The notes beneath the pieces are model-generated. The model was not told where the DNA came from. It saw only the letters and a program-made list of their open reading frames with translations, and made no database searches. Positions 47,552 to 57,237 of a stretch of 64,000 nt of DNA are shown here, in pieces; the stretch's first letter is position 1, and each line of letters opens with the position of its first letter. A program made the translations under genes and the position numbers. The stretch is from Corallincola platygyrae (GTDB lineage Bacteria > Pseudomonadota > Gammaproteobacteria > Enterobacterales > Neiellaceae). The stretch is from assembly GCF_039544265.1 (NCBI RefSeq), contig NZ_BAABLI010000015.1, positions 124,001 to 188,000 of the forward strand. The letters are read 5' to 3'.

Positions 47552-48782
47552 TATTAAACATGCCGCCGTGCTGATGTTTGTCAGTTTTACGCTAGGTTTA
47601 ACCCTCTTGTATCTGGCCCTGGCAGTTGTGGCTGCGTTTATAGTCGAAGATGCGTTGATCTATCGCCTGCTTGCCAGAGAAGCTGCTCAGATAGAGCACC
47701 AATATCGACAGACCGGAGTGTTAGTGGAATCAGGGTTAGATTTTATTCAGGTGTATGCCAAAAAAAGTGCCTTGCCGACCTTCGCACAACAAGCGTTGGC
47801 TGACGGCATCACAGACAACGAGATCTTTACCTCCACCAAAGAGCATTACCATATAAAAACGCTGCGTTTAAAGCAGGGTAAGACGGGCTACTTACTGGCT
47901 GAGGTCTCGCCGTTGCTCATCGTTACCAATACACCACGGATATTCACTGTGTTCCTGTTCGGGCTGGGGATTACCCTGGTCATTGGCATTTTTCTCGCGT
48001 TTAAGATGGCTTCGTTTACGGTGCGTCCGGTGATGGCGATGACGAATGCAGTAAAAAACAAGCAACCCTTGCCCCACCTGAAACATGAATTGGGTTACCT
48101 GTCTGACACATTGCAAAACGCATTTGATGAGCAATCCCGAAGTCTGCAGCGGGAGAAGGATTTTACGACCGATGTTAGCCACGAGCTGCGAACACCGCTT
48201 ACGGTATTAAACAACACCATTACCCTGGCAGAACAGCGCGGCTTTCAGCCTGAGGATATTGTTCAACTGAGGGATGCGGGCAGGCAGATGCAACACACGG
48301 TAGAGGTGTTGTTATCCTTGGCGAGAGCTGAATCAGTTGCCAAACAAACCTGCCAACTGCGACCCATGATTGAGCAGGTAGGTATGACCTGCGCTTTGTC
48401 ACAAGGCATAGAACTGGACCTCTCACTGGAGGTCGCCGATGACTTTGTGGTGGATGCAGATCCCAGCCTGCTGACATTGCTGCTAACTAACCTGATCAAC
48501 AATGCTATCAGCCATGGGTCTGATAACCAGCTGACCATTGAGGCCAATGAAAACCAGCTGCTGTTCCACAATGCAACATCCAGTTTGGCAGAGCATGAAA
48601 CCAATAGCGATCAAACTGACTCAGGAGGTAAATCTCTGTTAACCGAAAGGGGCATTAAAGGTGAGCAGAGTCAGGGGATCGGCCAGGGGCTTTATCTTGT
48701 GACCCGGATACTGGATGCGCTGGAATGGCGTTATCAGCTGCATCATGGCAAGGGGCAATTTTCTATCGATATTTCACTCTGA
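47535..48782 (+). CDS. membrane sensor histidine kinase
   Basis: 415 residues. GTG 47535 and ATG 47538 are adjacent starts behind GGAGG. Two membrane helices (VLMFVSFTLGLTLLYLALAV and FTVFLFGLGITLVIGIFLAF) enclose a periplasmic domain of about 100 residues. The dimerisation box is FTTDVSHELRTPLTVL with the phosphorylated His. The ATP domain has LLTNLINNAISHG and GQGLYLVTRIL, but the G1 region is short and the usual DxGxG is not seen (HNATSSLAEHETNSDQ lies there), so ATP binding may be altered. Partner of the preceding regulator. Confidence 0.9.
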   Translation: MMLIRSIKHAAVLMFVSFTLGLTLLYLALAVVAAFIVEDALIYRLLAREAAQIEHQYRQTGVLVESGLDFIQVYAKKSALPTFAQQALADGITDNEIFTSTKEHYHIKTLRLKQGKTGYLLAEVSPLLIVTNTPRIFTVFLFGLGITLVIGIFLAFKMASFTVRPVMAMTNAVKNKQPLPHLKHELGYLSDTLQNAFDEQSRSLQREKDFTTDVSHELRTPLTVLNNTITLAEQRGFQPEDIVQLRDAGRQMQHTVEVLLSLARAESVAKQTCQLRPMIEQVGMTCALSQGIELDLSLEVADDFVVDADPSLLTLLLTNLINNAISHGSDNQLTIEANENQLLFHNATSSLAEHETNSDQTDSGGKSLLTERGIKGEQSQGIGQGLYLVTRILDALEWRYQLHHGKGQFSIDISL

Positions 48783-48832
48783 TTTCACCTGACAATCGCT
48801 AATCTGCCTGCAACAAAACGGAGGCAGAACCC

Positions 48833-49915
48833 ATGACTAAAAAGATGAAGATTTTTTCGGTGACCCTGGTCACCGTGGTAGCCATTTTGGCATCACTCTA
48901 TGGCGCTAAGGTTTGGTTGAAAAGCTTGTTGCCCGACAAGTCGCATTTTGAAGCACTCAAGCGCACCCAAGTTCACGACCTTCCATACATCACCGAGGAT
49001 ATTCCTGCATATCGCGGCAAAATTCTGGCTGTGGTGACCAGTGTGGATCGCATGGGTGAAGATAAGACCACCGGCTATGAACATACCGAGTTGGCGCGTG
49101 CCTACTGGGTGTTTATCGCCAACGGGTTTGAGGTCGATATCGCCAGCCCGAAAGGCGGCAAACCGCCGGTGGTGATTGATGGTGAGGACATGGGCGCATA
49201 TGACTACGCCTTCCTTAATGACCAGGCAATCCAGCAGCAAGTCGACAACTCCCTTCCGCTGGCGTCAATAGATCCCCTCGATTACCAAGCGGTCTATTTT
49301 GTTGGTGGCAAGGGCACTATGTTCGATTTCCCAGATAACCCAGATGTCCAACGTATTGCCAAAACTCTGTATCAACATGACCGTGTGGTCAGTGCGGTGT
49401 GCCATGGCCCTGCAGCCCTGGTAAATGTGGAGCTGGATAATGGCGAGATGCTGATCGCTAATAAAAGAATCAGCGGCTTCACCAACGAAGAAGAGTTGTT
49501 CCTGATCCCCGATGCAGAACAGATATTCCCGTTTCTGCTGCAAACCAAGTTGATAGAGCAGGGCGCTGATTTTCAAGCGGGCAGCACTTATCTGGAGCAG
49601 GTGACTCAGGATGGCAAACTGATCACCGGACAAAACCCCTGGTCAGTTTGGACAATGGCGGAGATGGTGGTCGCGGAGCTGGGTTATGAACCCAAAACCA
49701 GAGTGCGGACACCGGAGGAACATGCGGTTGACCTGCTGATGACTTACGACGCTAAAGGCTTTGATGCCGCAGTAAACATGATGCAACAGCAACCGGAGCT
49801 GTATCAGCGGATCCTGGTGGTGATGCATGGGATCCTGGCGTTTATGAAACTTGAGGTTGGTAAGGGGTTCGAACTGTTGCGCTTGGCCAGTCAGATAAAG
49901 GAGCTGGTGAGTTAA
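48833..49915 (+). CDS. DJ-1/PfpI-family protein with N-terminal anchor
   Basis: 360 residues. The N-terminus (FSVTLVTVVAILASLYGAKV) is a signal anchor, so the domain faces the periplasm. The DJ-1/PfpI fold spans about residues 60-290: GKILAVVTSVDRMGEDKTTG, FEVDIASPKGGKPPV, YFVGGKGTMFDF, and the nucleophile Cys in VVSAVCHGPAALV, as in Hsp31-like and glyoxalase III enzymes. An 80-residue helical tail follows. It lies 50 bases after the two-component pair and is likely in the same unit, perhaps for electrophile or protein-damage stress. Confidence 0.88.
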   Translation: MTKKMKIFSVTLVTVVAILASLYGAKVWLKSLLPDKSHFEALKRTQVHDLPYITEDIPAYRGKILAVVTSVDRMGEDKTTGYEHTELARAYWVFIANGFEVDIASPKGGKPPVVIDGEDMGAYDYAFLNDQAIQQQVDNSLPLASIDPLDYQAVYFVGGKGTMFDFPDNPDVQRIAKTLYQHDRVVSAVCHGPAALVNVELDNGEMLIANKRISGFTNEEELFLIPDAEQIFPFLLQTKLIEQGADFQAGSTYLEQVTQDGKLITGQNPWSVWTMAEMVVAELGYEPKTRVRTPEEHAVDLLMTYDAKGFDAAVNMMQQQPELYQRILVVMHGILAFMKLEVGKGFELLRLASQIKELVS

Positions 49916-49925
49916 TATCCGTTTC

Positions 49926-49957
49926 GATTGCAGGCTATTTACGAGTAGTCTGCAATC
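49926..49957. terminator. hairpin between convergent genes
   Basis: GATTGCAG / CTGCAATC, perfect 8-bp arms around 16 bases; no T tract. Possible shared terminator of the PfpI and LysR genes. Confidence 0.4.
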
Positions 49958-49960
49958 TGT

Positions 49961-50872
49961 CTATTGAAGTTCACTATTGGCAGTACTCTCTGCCGACGAC
50001 TGCAAACGGTAACGTTCAAAAAGATGTTGGTAGCGAACAGGCAGGGTGGCGTGGCGCTTGGTAACCAGATAGACAGATTCGACAATCGGCTGGCTAAGTG
50101 GGTAGCTGCGCACTCTGGCTTGCTGGCAGGACGCCAGATAAGCATTTTCCGGTAATACGGTATAACCCAACCCTTCAGCAACCGGCATCAATAACATGCT
50201 GATTTGGTTGCTGAATCCCGATTGTTTGAGCTTCTCGAACCCCGGATAGCTGTCGGCGAAGTTGGCGCGCATCAGTAGGTTGGTATGGTATTCACCATCG
50301 GGATGGTTAATCAGCCCGAGTCGGTCCAGCGCTGCAAACCCCTCTTCCCTGTGGTTTTCGGGGACCAGCAGATGCAGTCGCTCCTGGCCAAACTGGCGGT
50401 AATTTAACTGCTCACACTCCTCATACTTAGTGACAAATCCCGCATCGATCTCGCCATTGAGCACCATCTTCTTGATCGTTTCGTTAGGCGCAAAACGAAA
50501 ATCGATATTCAGATCCGGTGCCTGTTTTTGTTGAGCCAATAAAAAGGGATAAAACATCAAGCCAAAAGAGCCCGGACTGGCCAGCCTGCAACAGCCTTTG
50601 CTGGGATGGTCGTCATTCAGGTTGTTCAACAGATTGCTGTGGTCGTCAAACAGTCGCTTGGCGTAGCGATAGAGTCGTGTGCCCGGCAATGTGGGTTCAA
50701 ACCGTTTGCCGTAACGATTAAGCAGCGGCGTACCATAGTACTCTTCCAACTTGCGCATATGGTGGCTGACCCCTGGCTGAGTCATGGCCAGCAAATCGGC
50801 GGCCTGAGTAAAACTGCCCGAATCCAACAAGGCGACATAGGTTCTGAGCCAAACGGGGTTAACCATGATCAT
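49961..50872 (-). CDS. LysR-family transcriptional regulator
   Basis: 303 residues. The N-terminal winged helix is standard: LRTYVALLDSGSFTQAADLL, AMTQPGVSHHMRKLEEYYGT, PLLNRYGKRFEPTLPG. The effector domain begins near CCRLASPGSFGLMFYPFLL. Alternative start at the third codon (ATG). It is a single gene; no target is adjacent except possibly the lipoprotein and amylase genes beyond. The inducer is unknown. Confidence 0.93.
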   Translation of the reverse strand: MIMVNPVWLRTYVALLDSGSFTQAADLLAMTQPGVSHHMRKLEEYYGTPLLNRYGKRFEPTLPGTRLYRYAKRLFDDHSNLLNNLNDDHPSKGCCRLASPGSFGLMFYPFLLAQQKQAPDLNIDFRFAPNETIKKMVLNGEIDAGFVTKYEECEQLNYRQFGQERLHLLVPENHREEGFAALDRLGLINHPDGEYHTNLLMRANFADSYPGFEKLKQSGFSNQISMLLMPVAEGLGYTVLPENAYLASCQQARVRSYPLSQPIVESVYLVTKRHATLPVRYQHLFERYRLQSSAESTANSELQ

Positions 50873-51007
50873 CCAACTCTTTAAATGCGTATATAAAACA
50901 TTATTTCATATGTGTTGTGTAAATGTTGATAATTTGATGCGTGACAGGTCACAGCGTTGAATAATTAGTGAGCAACTATTAGCGTGAAGGGATAATAAGA
51001 GGACCAA

Positions 51008-51045
51008 ATAGAAAAGGCGGATGTCGCTGATTGCGAACATCCGCC
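51008..51045 (-). terminator. intrinsic terminator of the starch-binding lipoprotein gene
   Basis: GGCGGATGT / ACATCCGCC, perfect 9-bp stem, 12-base loop; on the minus strand it is followed by TTTTCTATTT. Confidence 0.85.
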
Positions 51046-51080
51046 AGAGGGAGTGGTTAAGTCATCTCAGTGAGAAACGA

Positions 51081-52628
51081 CTAGTCGAGCAGGGTGACGC
51101 CGTATTCGCCAGTATGCACGTTGGCCCAGAAGCGATAAGTGCCATCCGTTTCGACCATCAGGTTGAACGCTGCGGGATCGCCATGCAGCGTCAGTTCGCG
51201 GTAGCCGTCATAGTTGTAGTCAGCAAACACCATGCCCCAGGAAGCGTCGTTGGCTGTGTATTTGTACCAGTGCTCGTCGCCTGCGGTCAGTGCAACGTCG
51301 ATATAAAACAGCTTGCCGTCAGCCGTCGACATGTTGAATGCAGGATCGTTGGCGTTCCATTCACTCATTGAGCCAACTAGGCGCAGCGATTCCACAGTCA
51401 GCAGTGGCGTCACTGCTGGCGTGATCTCAAAGCGGTTGGTCTCCGGCCACAGGCGGATCACATGGTCACCGGTCTCATTCACCTTAAACAGGATATTGGA
51501 TTCCTGCGGCAGGGCATGCAGCGCGCGGCCCCAAACGCCAGCGGCGCCAGTGCTGTCCAGTGACCAGCTTTGGTTACTGCTGAAGTTCATCACATAGCTA
51601 CCATTGCCTGCGTCACCGCCGTCGGTTGCAAGTGGCACGGTAAGCACCCAACTGCCGTCGTCCTGTTGTGTCATCTGGTGAGCGTCGTCCGTGGGGTCCC
51701 ACGCATTGGCAACCACACTGCCATTGACCTGATAACTGGTGATCTCGTCGTTCAGTACTTCGACAGCAGGCTCGATATGGTAAGTCGCTGTGGTGGGGTC
51801 GACGGTGATGGTGTAGTCACCATCGGTATCTACACGAAATACCAGCGAAGCTTCCTCAACCAGGCCTACTTTTGAGTTATAGCCGTTGCCGCCCGACAGT
51901 TCTCCCGGACGGTTGTTGATGGCACCAAACGCAAAGTCAGCAATATGGTTGGCACTGAACAGGATCTGGTACACGCCGTTGCCTTCATGGCCGCCGGTCG
52001 CGGACAGCGGCATCACCTTGCTGAAGCTGCCATCGCCATTGGCGCTCATATCATGTTCGACACGGGTTTCATCCCACACTTCTGCAGGTAGGGTACGGCC
52101 GTCCACAACACGTTCTTCGGTGCCCTCTTCGTCATAGGCAAAACCATTCACCTGCATTGAACTAATCTCGGTGATCAGAGTGACTTCAGGTGAGATGGTG
52201 AAACTCTGGTCCATGGGATCAAAGGTGATGGTGTAATCACCAGCTTCAGCGACCTGAAATACAATGTTATTGCCGAGCGTATGCTGATCGCCGGTCACCA
52301 GTCTGTTTGGGCTGGTCAGGTCATGTTTGTATACCTGATCTAGTTCGTGCTCGGTAAAAAAGCGGATGGCATAGATACCGTCGCCCGCGCGACCACCTTC
52401 AGGCGAAAGTGTGTAGGTGGCAGTGAATTGATCGCCGCTGGCGTCTATTCGCGTCATGTTGTTCAGCTCGCTGTAAGGGTTCCAGCGGTCGCGATAGTTA
52501 TGAACAGTACCCACCAGCTGCGCGCTGGCCAGTTGCGGGGAGATCTCTACGATCTCTGTGTCGTCATCATCACATGCAGTCAATCCGGCACTCAGGGTGA
52601 GTACCAGTACGGGCGTCCAGATTTTCAT
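51081..52628 (-). CDS. repeat lipoprotein, probable starch/maltodextrin binding
   Basis: 515 residues. Lipoprotein signal LVLTLSAGLTAC, then CDDDDTEI. Four related beta-domains of about 120 residues each follow, with shared phrases: QLVGTVHNYRDRWNP, MQVNGFAYDEEGTE, YQVNGSVVANAWDP and LRLVGSMSEWNAND, each paired with GDYTIT-like strands. This resembles SusE/SusF-type and other starch-binding lipoproteins. Asp directly after the lipid Cys would favour inner-membrane retention under the E. coli Lol rule, an odd feature for a surface glycan binder. GAGGAAGG precedes the ATG. The GH13 lipoprotein gene is upstream on the same strand. Confidence 0.82.
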   Translation of the reverse strand: MKIWTPVLVLTLSAGLTACDDDDTEIVEISPQLASAQLVGTVHNYRDRWNPYSELNNMTRIDASGDQFTATYTLSPEGGRAGDGIYAIRFFTEHELDQVYKHDLTSPNRLVTGDQHTLGNNIVFQVAEAGDYTITFDPMDQSFTISPEVTLITEISSMQVNGFAYDEEGTEERVVDGRTLPAEVWDETRVEHDMSANGDGSFSKVMPLSATGGHEGNGVYQILFSANHIADFAFGAINNRPGELSGGNGYNSKVGLVEEASLVFRVDTDGDYTITVDPTTATYHIEPAVEVLNDEITSYQVNGSVVANAWDPTDDAHQMTQQDDGSWVLTVPLATDGGDAGNGSYVMNFSSNQSWSLDSTGAAGVWGRALHALPQESNILFKVNETGDHVIRLWPETNRFEITPAVTPLLTVESLRLVGSMSEWNANDPAFNMSTADGKLFYIDVALTAGDEHWYKYTANDASWGMVFADYNYDGYRELTLHGDPAAFNLMVETDGTYRFWANVHTGEYGVTLLD

Positions 52629-52697
52629 GGCCTTCCTCTAGGGTATGAATTAGAAGTTGGCGGCCTTTTTAGCGGTAATAGTGGGCAGGGTTAAATG

Positions 52698-52718
52698 ATG
52701 GTTTTTAATTGAAACCAT
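52698..52718. promoter_or_regulatory. palindrome upstream of the binding lipoprotein
   Basis: ATGGTTT-N7-AAACCAT, perfect 7-bp arms, 70 bases before the ATG. Operator-like; no regulator can be named. Confidence 0.4.
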
Positions 52719-52857
52719 TACAGATAATTAAACTGTGCGAGGGCAAAAACTCTGTCGGCAGAAATGTGACCGAAACGCGCCGATTATTCTCGCCGCTATC
52801 GTTTTCTATTCCAAAACTTAATGTAACTATTTGGGGCTTCAGCGGTTTGAGCTGTGT

Positions 52858-54507
52858 TTAGTTGGCATGAAGAAAGTGCGTTCCCATCGCAGGCAATAAC
52901 CAAGTCAGGCTGTTACCTGTCATTTGCCACTCACTATCGCCTGCCAATGGGCTGACATTACCAAGCTCGTCAAGTAACGAGCCCAGTTCAATCTCGACTT
53001 TAACCGGGGCATCCGTCAGGTTTACGCCTACAAGAATAATTTCTTCAGGTGTCGTCTTGGCCATCACCAGATAGTCGTCCTGAACGACAAGAGGCAATCG
53101 GCCGCCACGATAGAGGGCGGGATGTTGTTGTCGGGTATGAAATATTGTTTGGGATTTGCTAAGCATCTCGTCATTGAGATTGTCCCATGGCATGGGTACG
53201 CGACTGGCGTGCATGTCTGGCAAATAGGTGTGTGTGAGCGCGGTTTCGGTGCCGTAGTAGACGATCATCGGGCCGCTCAATGCTGACATGAACTTAACCG
53301 CAGCTTCTAAACGTCTCGGATCGCCGTTCATCACTGTGAAACGAGGCATATCGTGGTTGTCCAGGAACCAGGCCGGATGTGCGGTAGTCGGGTAGGCAGC
53401 ACTGACGGCTTGAAGGTATTCCTCGATAAGGGTAAGCGAACGCCCGCCAGCAAATACCCGCTCAAGGGCATAGCGGGTGGGAAACTCGATCAGCGAGTCG
53501 AATTGCAAGCCTATGCCGTCAACTGGCCGGTAGTGTTCGGTGAGTTCGGTAGGGGCGGCATGGTTGTCTAACCATACTTCGCCTAACACAAAGGCATCGG
53601 GTTTTTGTGCTTTTATCTCTTGGTACAATTCCGCCCAGAAGCTTTTCTCCATCCCCAGTACATAGTCGAGTCGGTAGCCATCCACATCGAACTCGTTGAG
53701 CCAAAATAGCGCCGCGTCTTTTAGAAAGCGCCGCGTGTTGGGATCCTTTTCGTCCCAGTAACCGAAGTTGGCACCAATGCTGTCGAAAAACACCTCTTCT
53801 GGCTGACGGTTGCCCGTGGTTTTTGGTTGTAGTCCATTGGGATCTCCATTCGCCCGATCGTAGTTGCTGGCTCCATGATTAAGGGGTAGATCCAGAAAAA
53901 CCTTCAACCCGCGATGATGGGCTTCATCTATTACTTGCTTGAGCAGCGCGAGACTTTTTGCAGGCTGGCCCGGGTAGGCAAGCGCACCGTTCACAGCGAA
54001 GTAGTTGGCGGGATCGTAGCCGTGAGACGTAAAGCTGGGAAAGGTGGGGCTTAGCCAGATAGCGTTCACCCCCAGCGCTTGCAGGTAATCAAGCTTGCTC
54101 AACACTCCTTGAAGATCCCCGCCAGCATAATTAGGTCCGACCCAATGCGACAGACCGACTCTATCATTGCCTGGCTCGCCGTTGGCGAAGTAGCCGACCA
54201 TGATGTGGTAGATGATGAGGTGGTCAAAGGTTCGTAGTGCCTGATTATTTTGGCCTAGTTTTACCGCCAGTGCGCTTTCATCTCGGCTGCCTAGCCATAG
54301 CCTGTCAGCATAGTTGATGGGCAAGGTTAGCTCGGCTTGGTTCTGGTTTTGAGTGCTGCCTAATAGGTTCCCATTCTCGTCCAGAATCTCAGCGCCCTTG
54401 GCCTGTATATGCCAGGTGTCGTTAGTGGTGGGGACCACTTTTTCGAACTTGGAGTGGCTGCACCCTGCAAGGGTGATGATAGAAAGCAGTATGACGATTC
54501 TTATCAT
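52858..54507 (-). CDS. GH13 alpha-amylase-family lipoprotein
   Basis: 549 residues from the ATG at 54507, which gives a lipoprotein signal (IVILLSIITLAGCSHS); the frame extends to 54618 but without a signal. The GH13 barrel includes LDYLQALGVNAIWLSPTFPS, GLKVFLDLPLNHGA, the nucleophile Asp in FDVDGYRLDYVLG, acid/base Glu in FVLGEVWLDN and the third Asp in WFLDNHDMPRF. A C-terminal beta-domain ends the protein. The type resembles neopullulanase/cyclomaltodextrinase enzymes anchored in the envelope. With the binding lipoprotein it makes a two-gene starch pair; no SusC, porin or ABC sugar transporter is near. Confidence 0.92.
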   Translation of the reverse strand: MIRIVILLSIITLAGCSHSKFEKVVPTTNDTWHIQAKGAEILDENGNLLGSTQNQNQAELTLPINYADRLWLGSRDESALAVKLGQNNQALRTFDHLIIYHIMVGYFANGEPGNDRVGLSHWVGPNYAGGDLQGVLSKLDYLQALGVNAIWLSPTFPSFTSHGYDPANYFAVNGALAYPGQPAKSLALLKQVIDEAHHRGLKVFLDLPLNHGASNYDRANGDPNGLQPKTTGNRQPEEVFFDSIGANFGYWDEKDPNTRRFLKDAALFWLNEFDVDGYRLDYVLGMEKSFWAELYQEIKAQKPDAFVLGEVWLDNHAAPTELTEHYRPVDGIGLQFDSLIEFPTRYALERVFAGGRSLTLIEEYLQAVSAAYPTTAHPAWFLDNHDMPRFTVMNGDPRRLEAAVKFMSALSGPMIVYYGTETALTHTYLPDMHASRVPMPWDNLNDEMLSKSQTIFHTRQQHPALYRGGRLPLVVQDDYLVMAKTTPEEIILVGVNLTDAPVKVEIELGSLLDELGNVSPLAGDSEWQMTGNSLTWLLPAMGTHFLHAN

Positions 54508-54660
54508 TGCGCGGCTCTGCAACGAGTAGTGGATAGGATTAAGCGTATAACTATAGGATAAATATAGGGTATTTGTGCGCTTGCCTAACCATGTAGCTAC
54601 CAATGCCGCTAACCTCACAGAATACAGGACGAAGTCTGCAGAGGCGCCGCTGTTCTCTGG

Positions 54661-57237
54661 CTACCCTTCTTTGCCGTCAAAAAAGTCCTGATTAATCTTT
54701 TCGTGGAACAGCGATACGCGCATCAGTACGTTGCGCAGGTTTTGCTGCTCCAGTTCGGTCAGGTCGTTGATGGCCAGCACGTCATTCACTTTGCGCAGGT
54801 CGGTGTATTCGACAATCTGGTTCATAAAGCGCAGGTGCCAGATATGGTCGAAGATATAAACCATTTCGCGGAAGGTTTTCTGGTCAATCTCCTCCCTGGC
54901 GGCCAGCTGTTTTAACCGGGTCATGGTATTGGCTTCACGAATGTCATGTTTCAGAGCGTAGATACGGCAGAAGATCTCCATCGGTCGCAGGCAGGCTTTC
55001 AGATTGACCGATTCCACACCATCTACATTCTCGGTTTTTATCTGATTTCCTCTGTTAAGAGGCACCTTGTAAGAGAGGCAGTTTCTTGCGTAGTTGGGCA
55101 GGAACTCCGGATGACTTTGGTTCAGTGTCTGGATATGTTGCTGCAATTCGTCGACCAACGTCTTTTCACCGTAAGTCGCGCGAATATCAAAAAACACATT
55201 CAGCTCCAGAATCGAATCGGGTTCGGCCTGTTCGATCCAGTCGGTGAAATTAGCTTTCCACTCCTCCAGCGTCAGGCACCACTGGTGATTGGTGGCCATG
55301 ATCAGGCCCTCGCAGTAGCTGTATCCGGCCTGATTGAGCATGCCACACACTCTTTCGGCCAGATGCAGGAAGTAGCGGCGTACGGTTTTAACGCTGGTGT
55401 CATCGGTGGGTGCCTGAAACATGATGGCGTTGTCTTGATCGGAGAACAAGGTCATATCATGGCGGGCATTGCTGCCAAACGAGATGAAAGAGAAGGGTAC
55501 GGGGGGCTCGCCAAGCTCTTCGATGGTCAGGTCGATAAAACGGCAGATAGCTGCGTCGTAGGCACTGCCAATGGCGCGGCGCAGGTTGTCGGGGCGCGCG
55601 CCAGCGTCAATCATCTCCCGCACCAGGTCGGGCAGTTGGTTTAACGCCTCAACGACATGACCATGGCTGTCACTTTGGCCGATATCGGTAACGATATGGC
55701 TGGTCAGGCCCTGATAGTCGATAACCTGCTTCACCAGGCCATAGGCGCCGCCGTAGATCTTGCGAGTGATGGGGCGGAATGAGATCACGTGGCCATGTTT
55801 TTCAGAGAAGAATATCTTCGAAGAGCTCAGGATCACATCCAGCGGCTTGCCACTTTTCGTGCGCAGCTGGGCTTCAAACTCACCAGGCTCAGCGGCGTGG
55901 TTAAACAGTTCAAGCAGATGGTGTAACACGCGGCTGTTCTGCGGAGTATCGGGTAGCAGCTCACTCCATATGTCATGGGATTTGAGCTCGGAGTCACCGT
56001 AACCCACCATGCGATGCAGGCGATTGTTGGAGTAGAGGATCTCGCCGTCGGCTTCGAGGATATAGCCTTCGTTTGAGGATTCGACTAATGCCCGGTATCT
56101 GTCCTTGGCTTCATGCAGCGCCACTTCCGCGCGCTTTTTCCGGTTCTCCAGCGTGCGGCTTTGGGCCATGATGTAACCCATGATTCCTGCCAGCCCAAGG
56201 GTGATCAAAAAGAAGATAATAAACAGGGTGCGTTCGAGCTTATCTATCCCTTTCTGCACATCGTCGAAGTAGACCCCGGTGCCGACGATCCATTGCCATT
56301 CGTCGACACCTCGGACGTAACTGAGTTTAGGTGCGGTCTTGTCGGCGTCATCTTTCCACTGCCACAAGTACTCCAGGTAGCCTTCCTGGTTTGCCTTTAC
56401 CAGCTCGGTAAACTCCACAAAGATCAGCTTGCCGCTTTTGTTTTCGCTATCTGTGTAGTTGGTAAGATCTGCGCCTTTGAGGTCGGCGCGGTAGGGGTGC
56501 ATGACCATGCGCGGATGCATGTCAGTGATAAAGAAGTAATCCTTGTTTTCCTCACCGTAACGCATTGCTTTAATTTCTTGGGCGGCTCTGGTTTGGGCCT
56601 GGTCCCGGGTTAACTCGCCCTGTTGTTCCAATGCGATGTAGTTATCCACAATACTGACGGCAGAGGAGGTCAGTTCCTTAATCATCTGCCGTTTCTGACC
56701 CATCATCGAATCTTCTACCAGCGGCACAATGACAAAGATAATGGCGGTCACAAACAGCACTATCGCCAGTACCGTGGGCATCACGATGCGCAATCCAAAG
56801 CTGTTGATAAAGCGGTCACCGGCGGCTTCGCTATCGCGGATGCCATCGAAATACTCTGCCAGCTCCTTGGCATCCAGCACGGCGCTGAGTTCTTCGTTGT
56901 GCATCGAATCGTGGTACTTGGCTGTGAAAGTGCCGTTCTCAAAGTCGGCACGAGAGGGCAGGTAGCCGTCGTAATCGTCTTTGATATGGGTTTCCATCAC
57001 GTTCTTAATTTGGCTATGTGAGTACTTGTCGCCAAACTCCTGGTAGGCCTCTTCCAGTGCCTCTTTGCAGTGCCGGAACCGGCGATGGTCGTAGGGGTCG
57101 TAGTTCATTATCTTGCCCATTCGCAGATAATGATCGAAACCGTCGTGATCGAAAAAACCGTCAATCCATTTGTGGATATCTTCGGCCCTGATGCCAAACA
57201 GCTGTTCGGTCCGGTTGGCATGTTCAGAAATTTTCAT
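54661..57237 (-). CDS. Cache-PAS-DUF294 nucleotidyltransferase-like sensor
   Basis: 858 residues. N-terminal cytoplasmic helical region (about 1-140), membrane helix (IVMPTVLAIVLFVTAIIFVI), single Cache domain outside (about 180-340; NKDYFFITDMHPRMVMHPYR, EWQWIVGTGVYFDDV), second helix (LFIIFFLITLGLAGIMGYIM), PAS domain (about 375-490), then a DUF294-type nucleotidyltransferase: SFGSNARHDMTLFSDQDNAI has the GS and DxD pattern of GlnD-like enzymes. DUF294_C follows. DUF294 proteins usually carry CBS and cNMP domains; here the input is Cache plus PAS. It is divergent from a DUF3360 transporter, which suggests it controls uptake by nucleotidylation or binding. Confidence 0.88.
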   Translation of the reverse strand: MKISEHANRTEQLFGIRAEDIHKWIDGFFDHDGFDHYLRMGKIMNYDPYDHRRFRHCKEALEEAYQEFGDKYSHSQIKNVMETHIKDDYDGYLPSRADFENGTFTAKYHDSMHNEELSAVLDAKELAEYFDGIRDSEAAGDRFINSFGLRIVMPTVLAIVLFVTAIIFVIVPLVEDSMMGQKRQMIKELTSSAVSIVDNYIALEQQGELTRDQAQTRAAQEIKAMRYGEENKDYFFITDMHPRMVMHPYRADLKGADLTNYTDSENKSGKLIFVEFTELVKANQEGYLEYLWQWKDDADKTAPKLSYVRGVDEWQWIVGTGVYFDDVQKGIDKLERTLFIIFFLITLGLAGIMGYIMAQSRTLENRKKRAEVALHEAKDRYRALVESSNEGYILEADGEILYSNNRLHRMVGYGDSELKSHDIWSELLPDTPQNSRVLHHLLELFNHAAEPGEFEAQLRTKSGKPLDVILSSSKIFFSEKHGHVISFRPITRKIYGGAYGLVKQVIDYQGLTSHIVTDIGQSDSHGHVVEALNQLPDLVREMIDAGARPDNLRRAIGSAYDAAICRFIDLTIEELGEPPVPFSFISFGSNARHDMTLFSDQDNAIMFQAPTDDTSVKTVRRYFLHLAERVCGMLNQAGYSYCEGLIMATNHQWCLTLEEWKANFTDWIEQAEPDSILELNVFFDIRATYGEKTLVDELQQHIQTLNQSHPEFLPNYARNCLSYKVPLNRGNQIKTENVDGVESVNLKACLRPMEIFCRIYALKHDIREANTMTRLKQLAAREEIDQKTFREMVYIFDHIWHLRFMNQIVEYTDLRKVNDVLAINDLTELEQQNLRNVLMRVSLFHEKINQDFFDGKEG

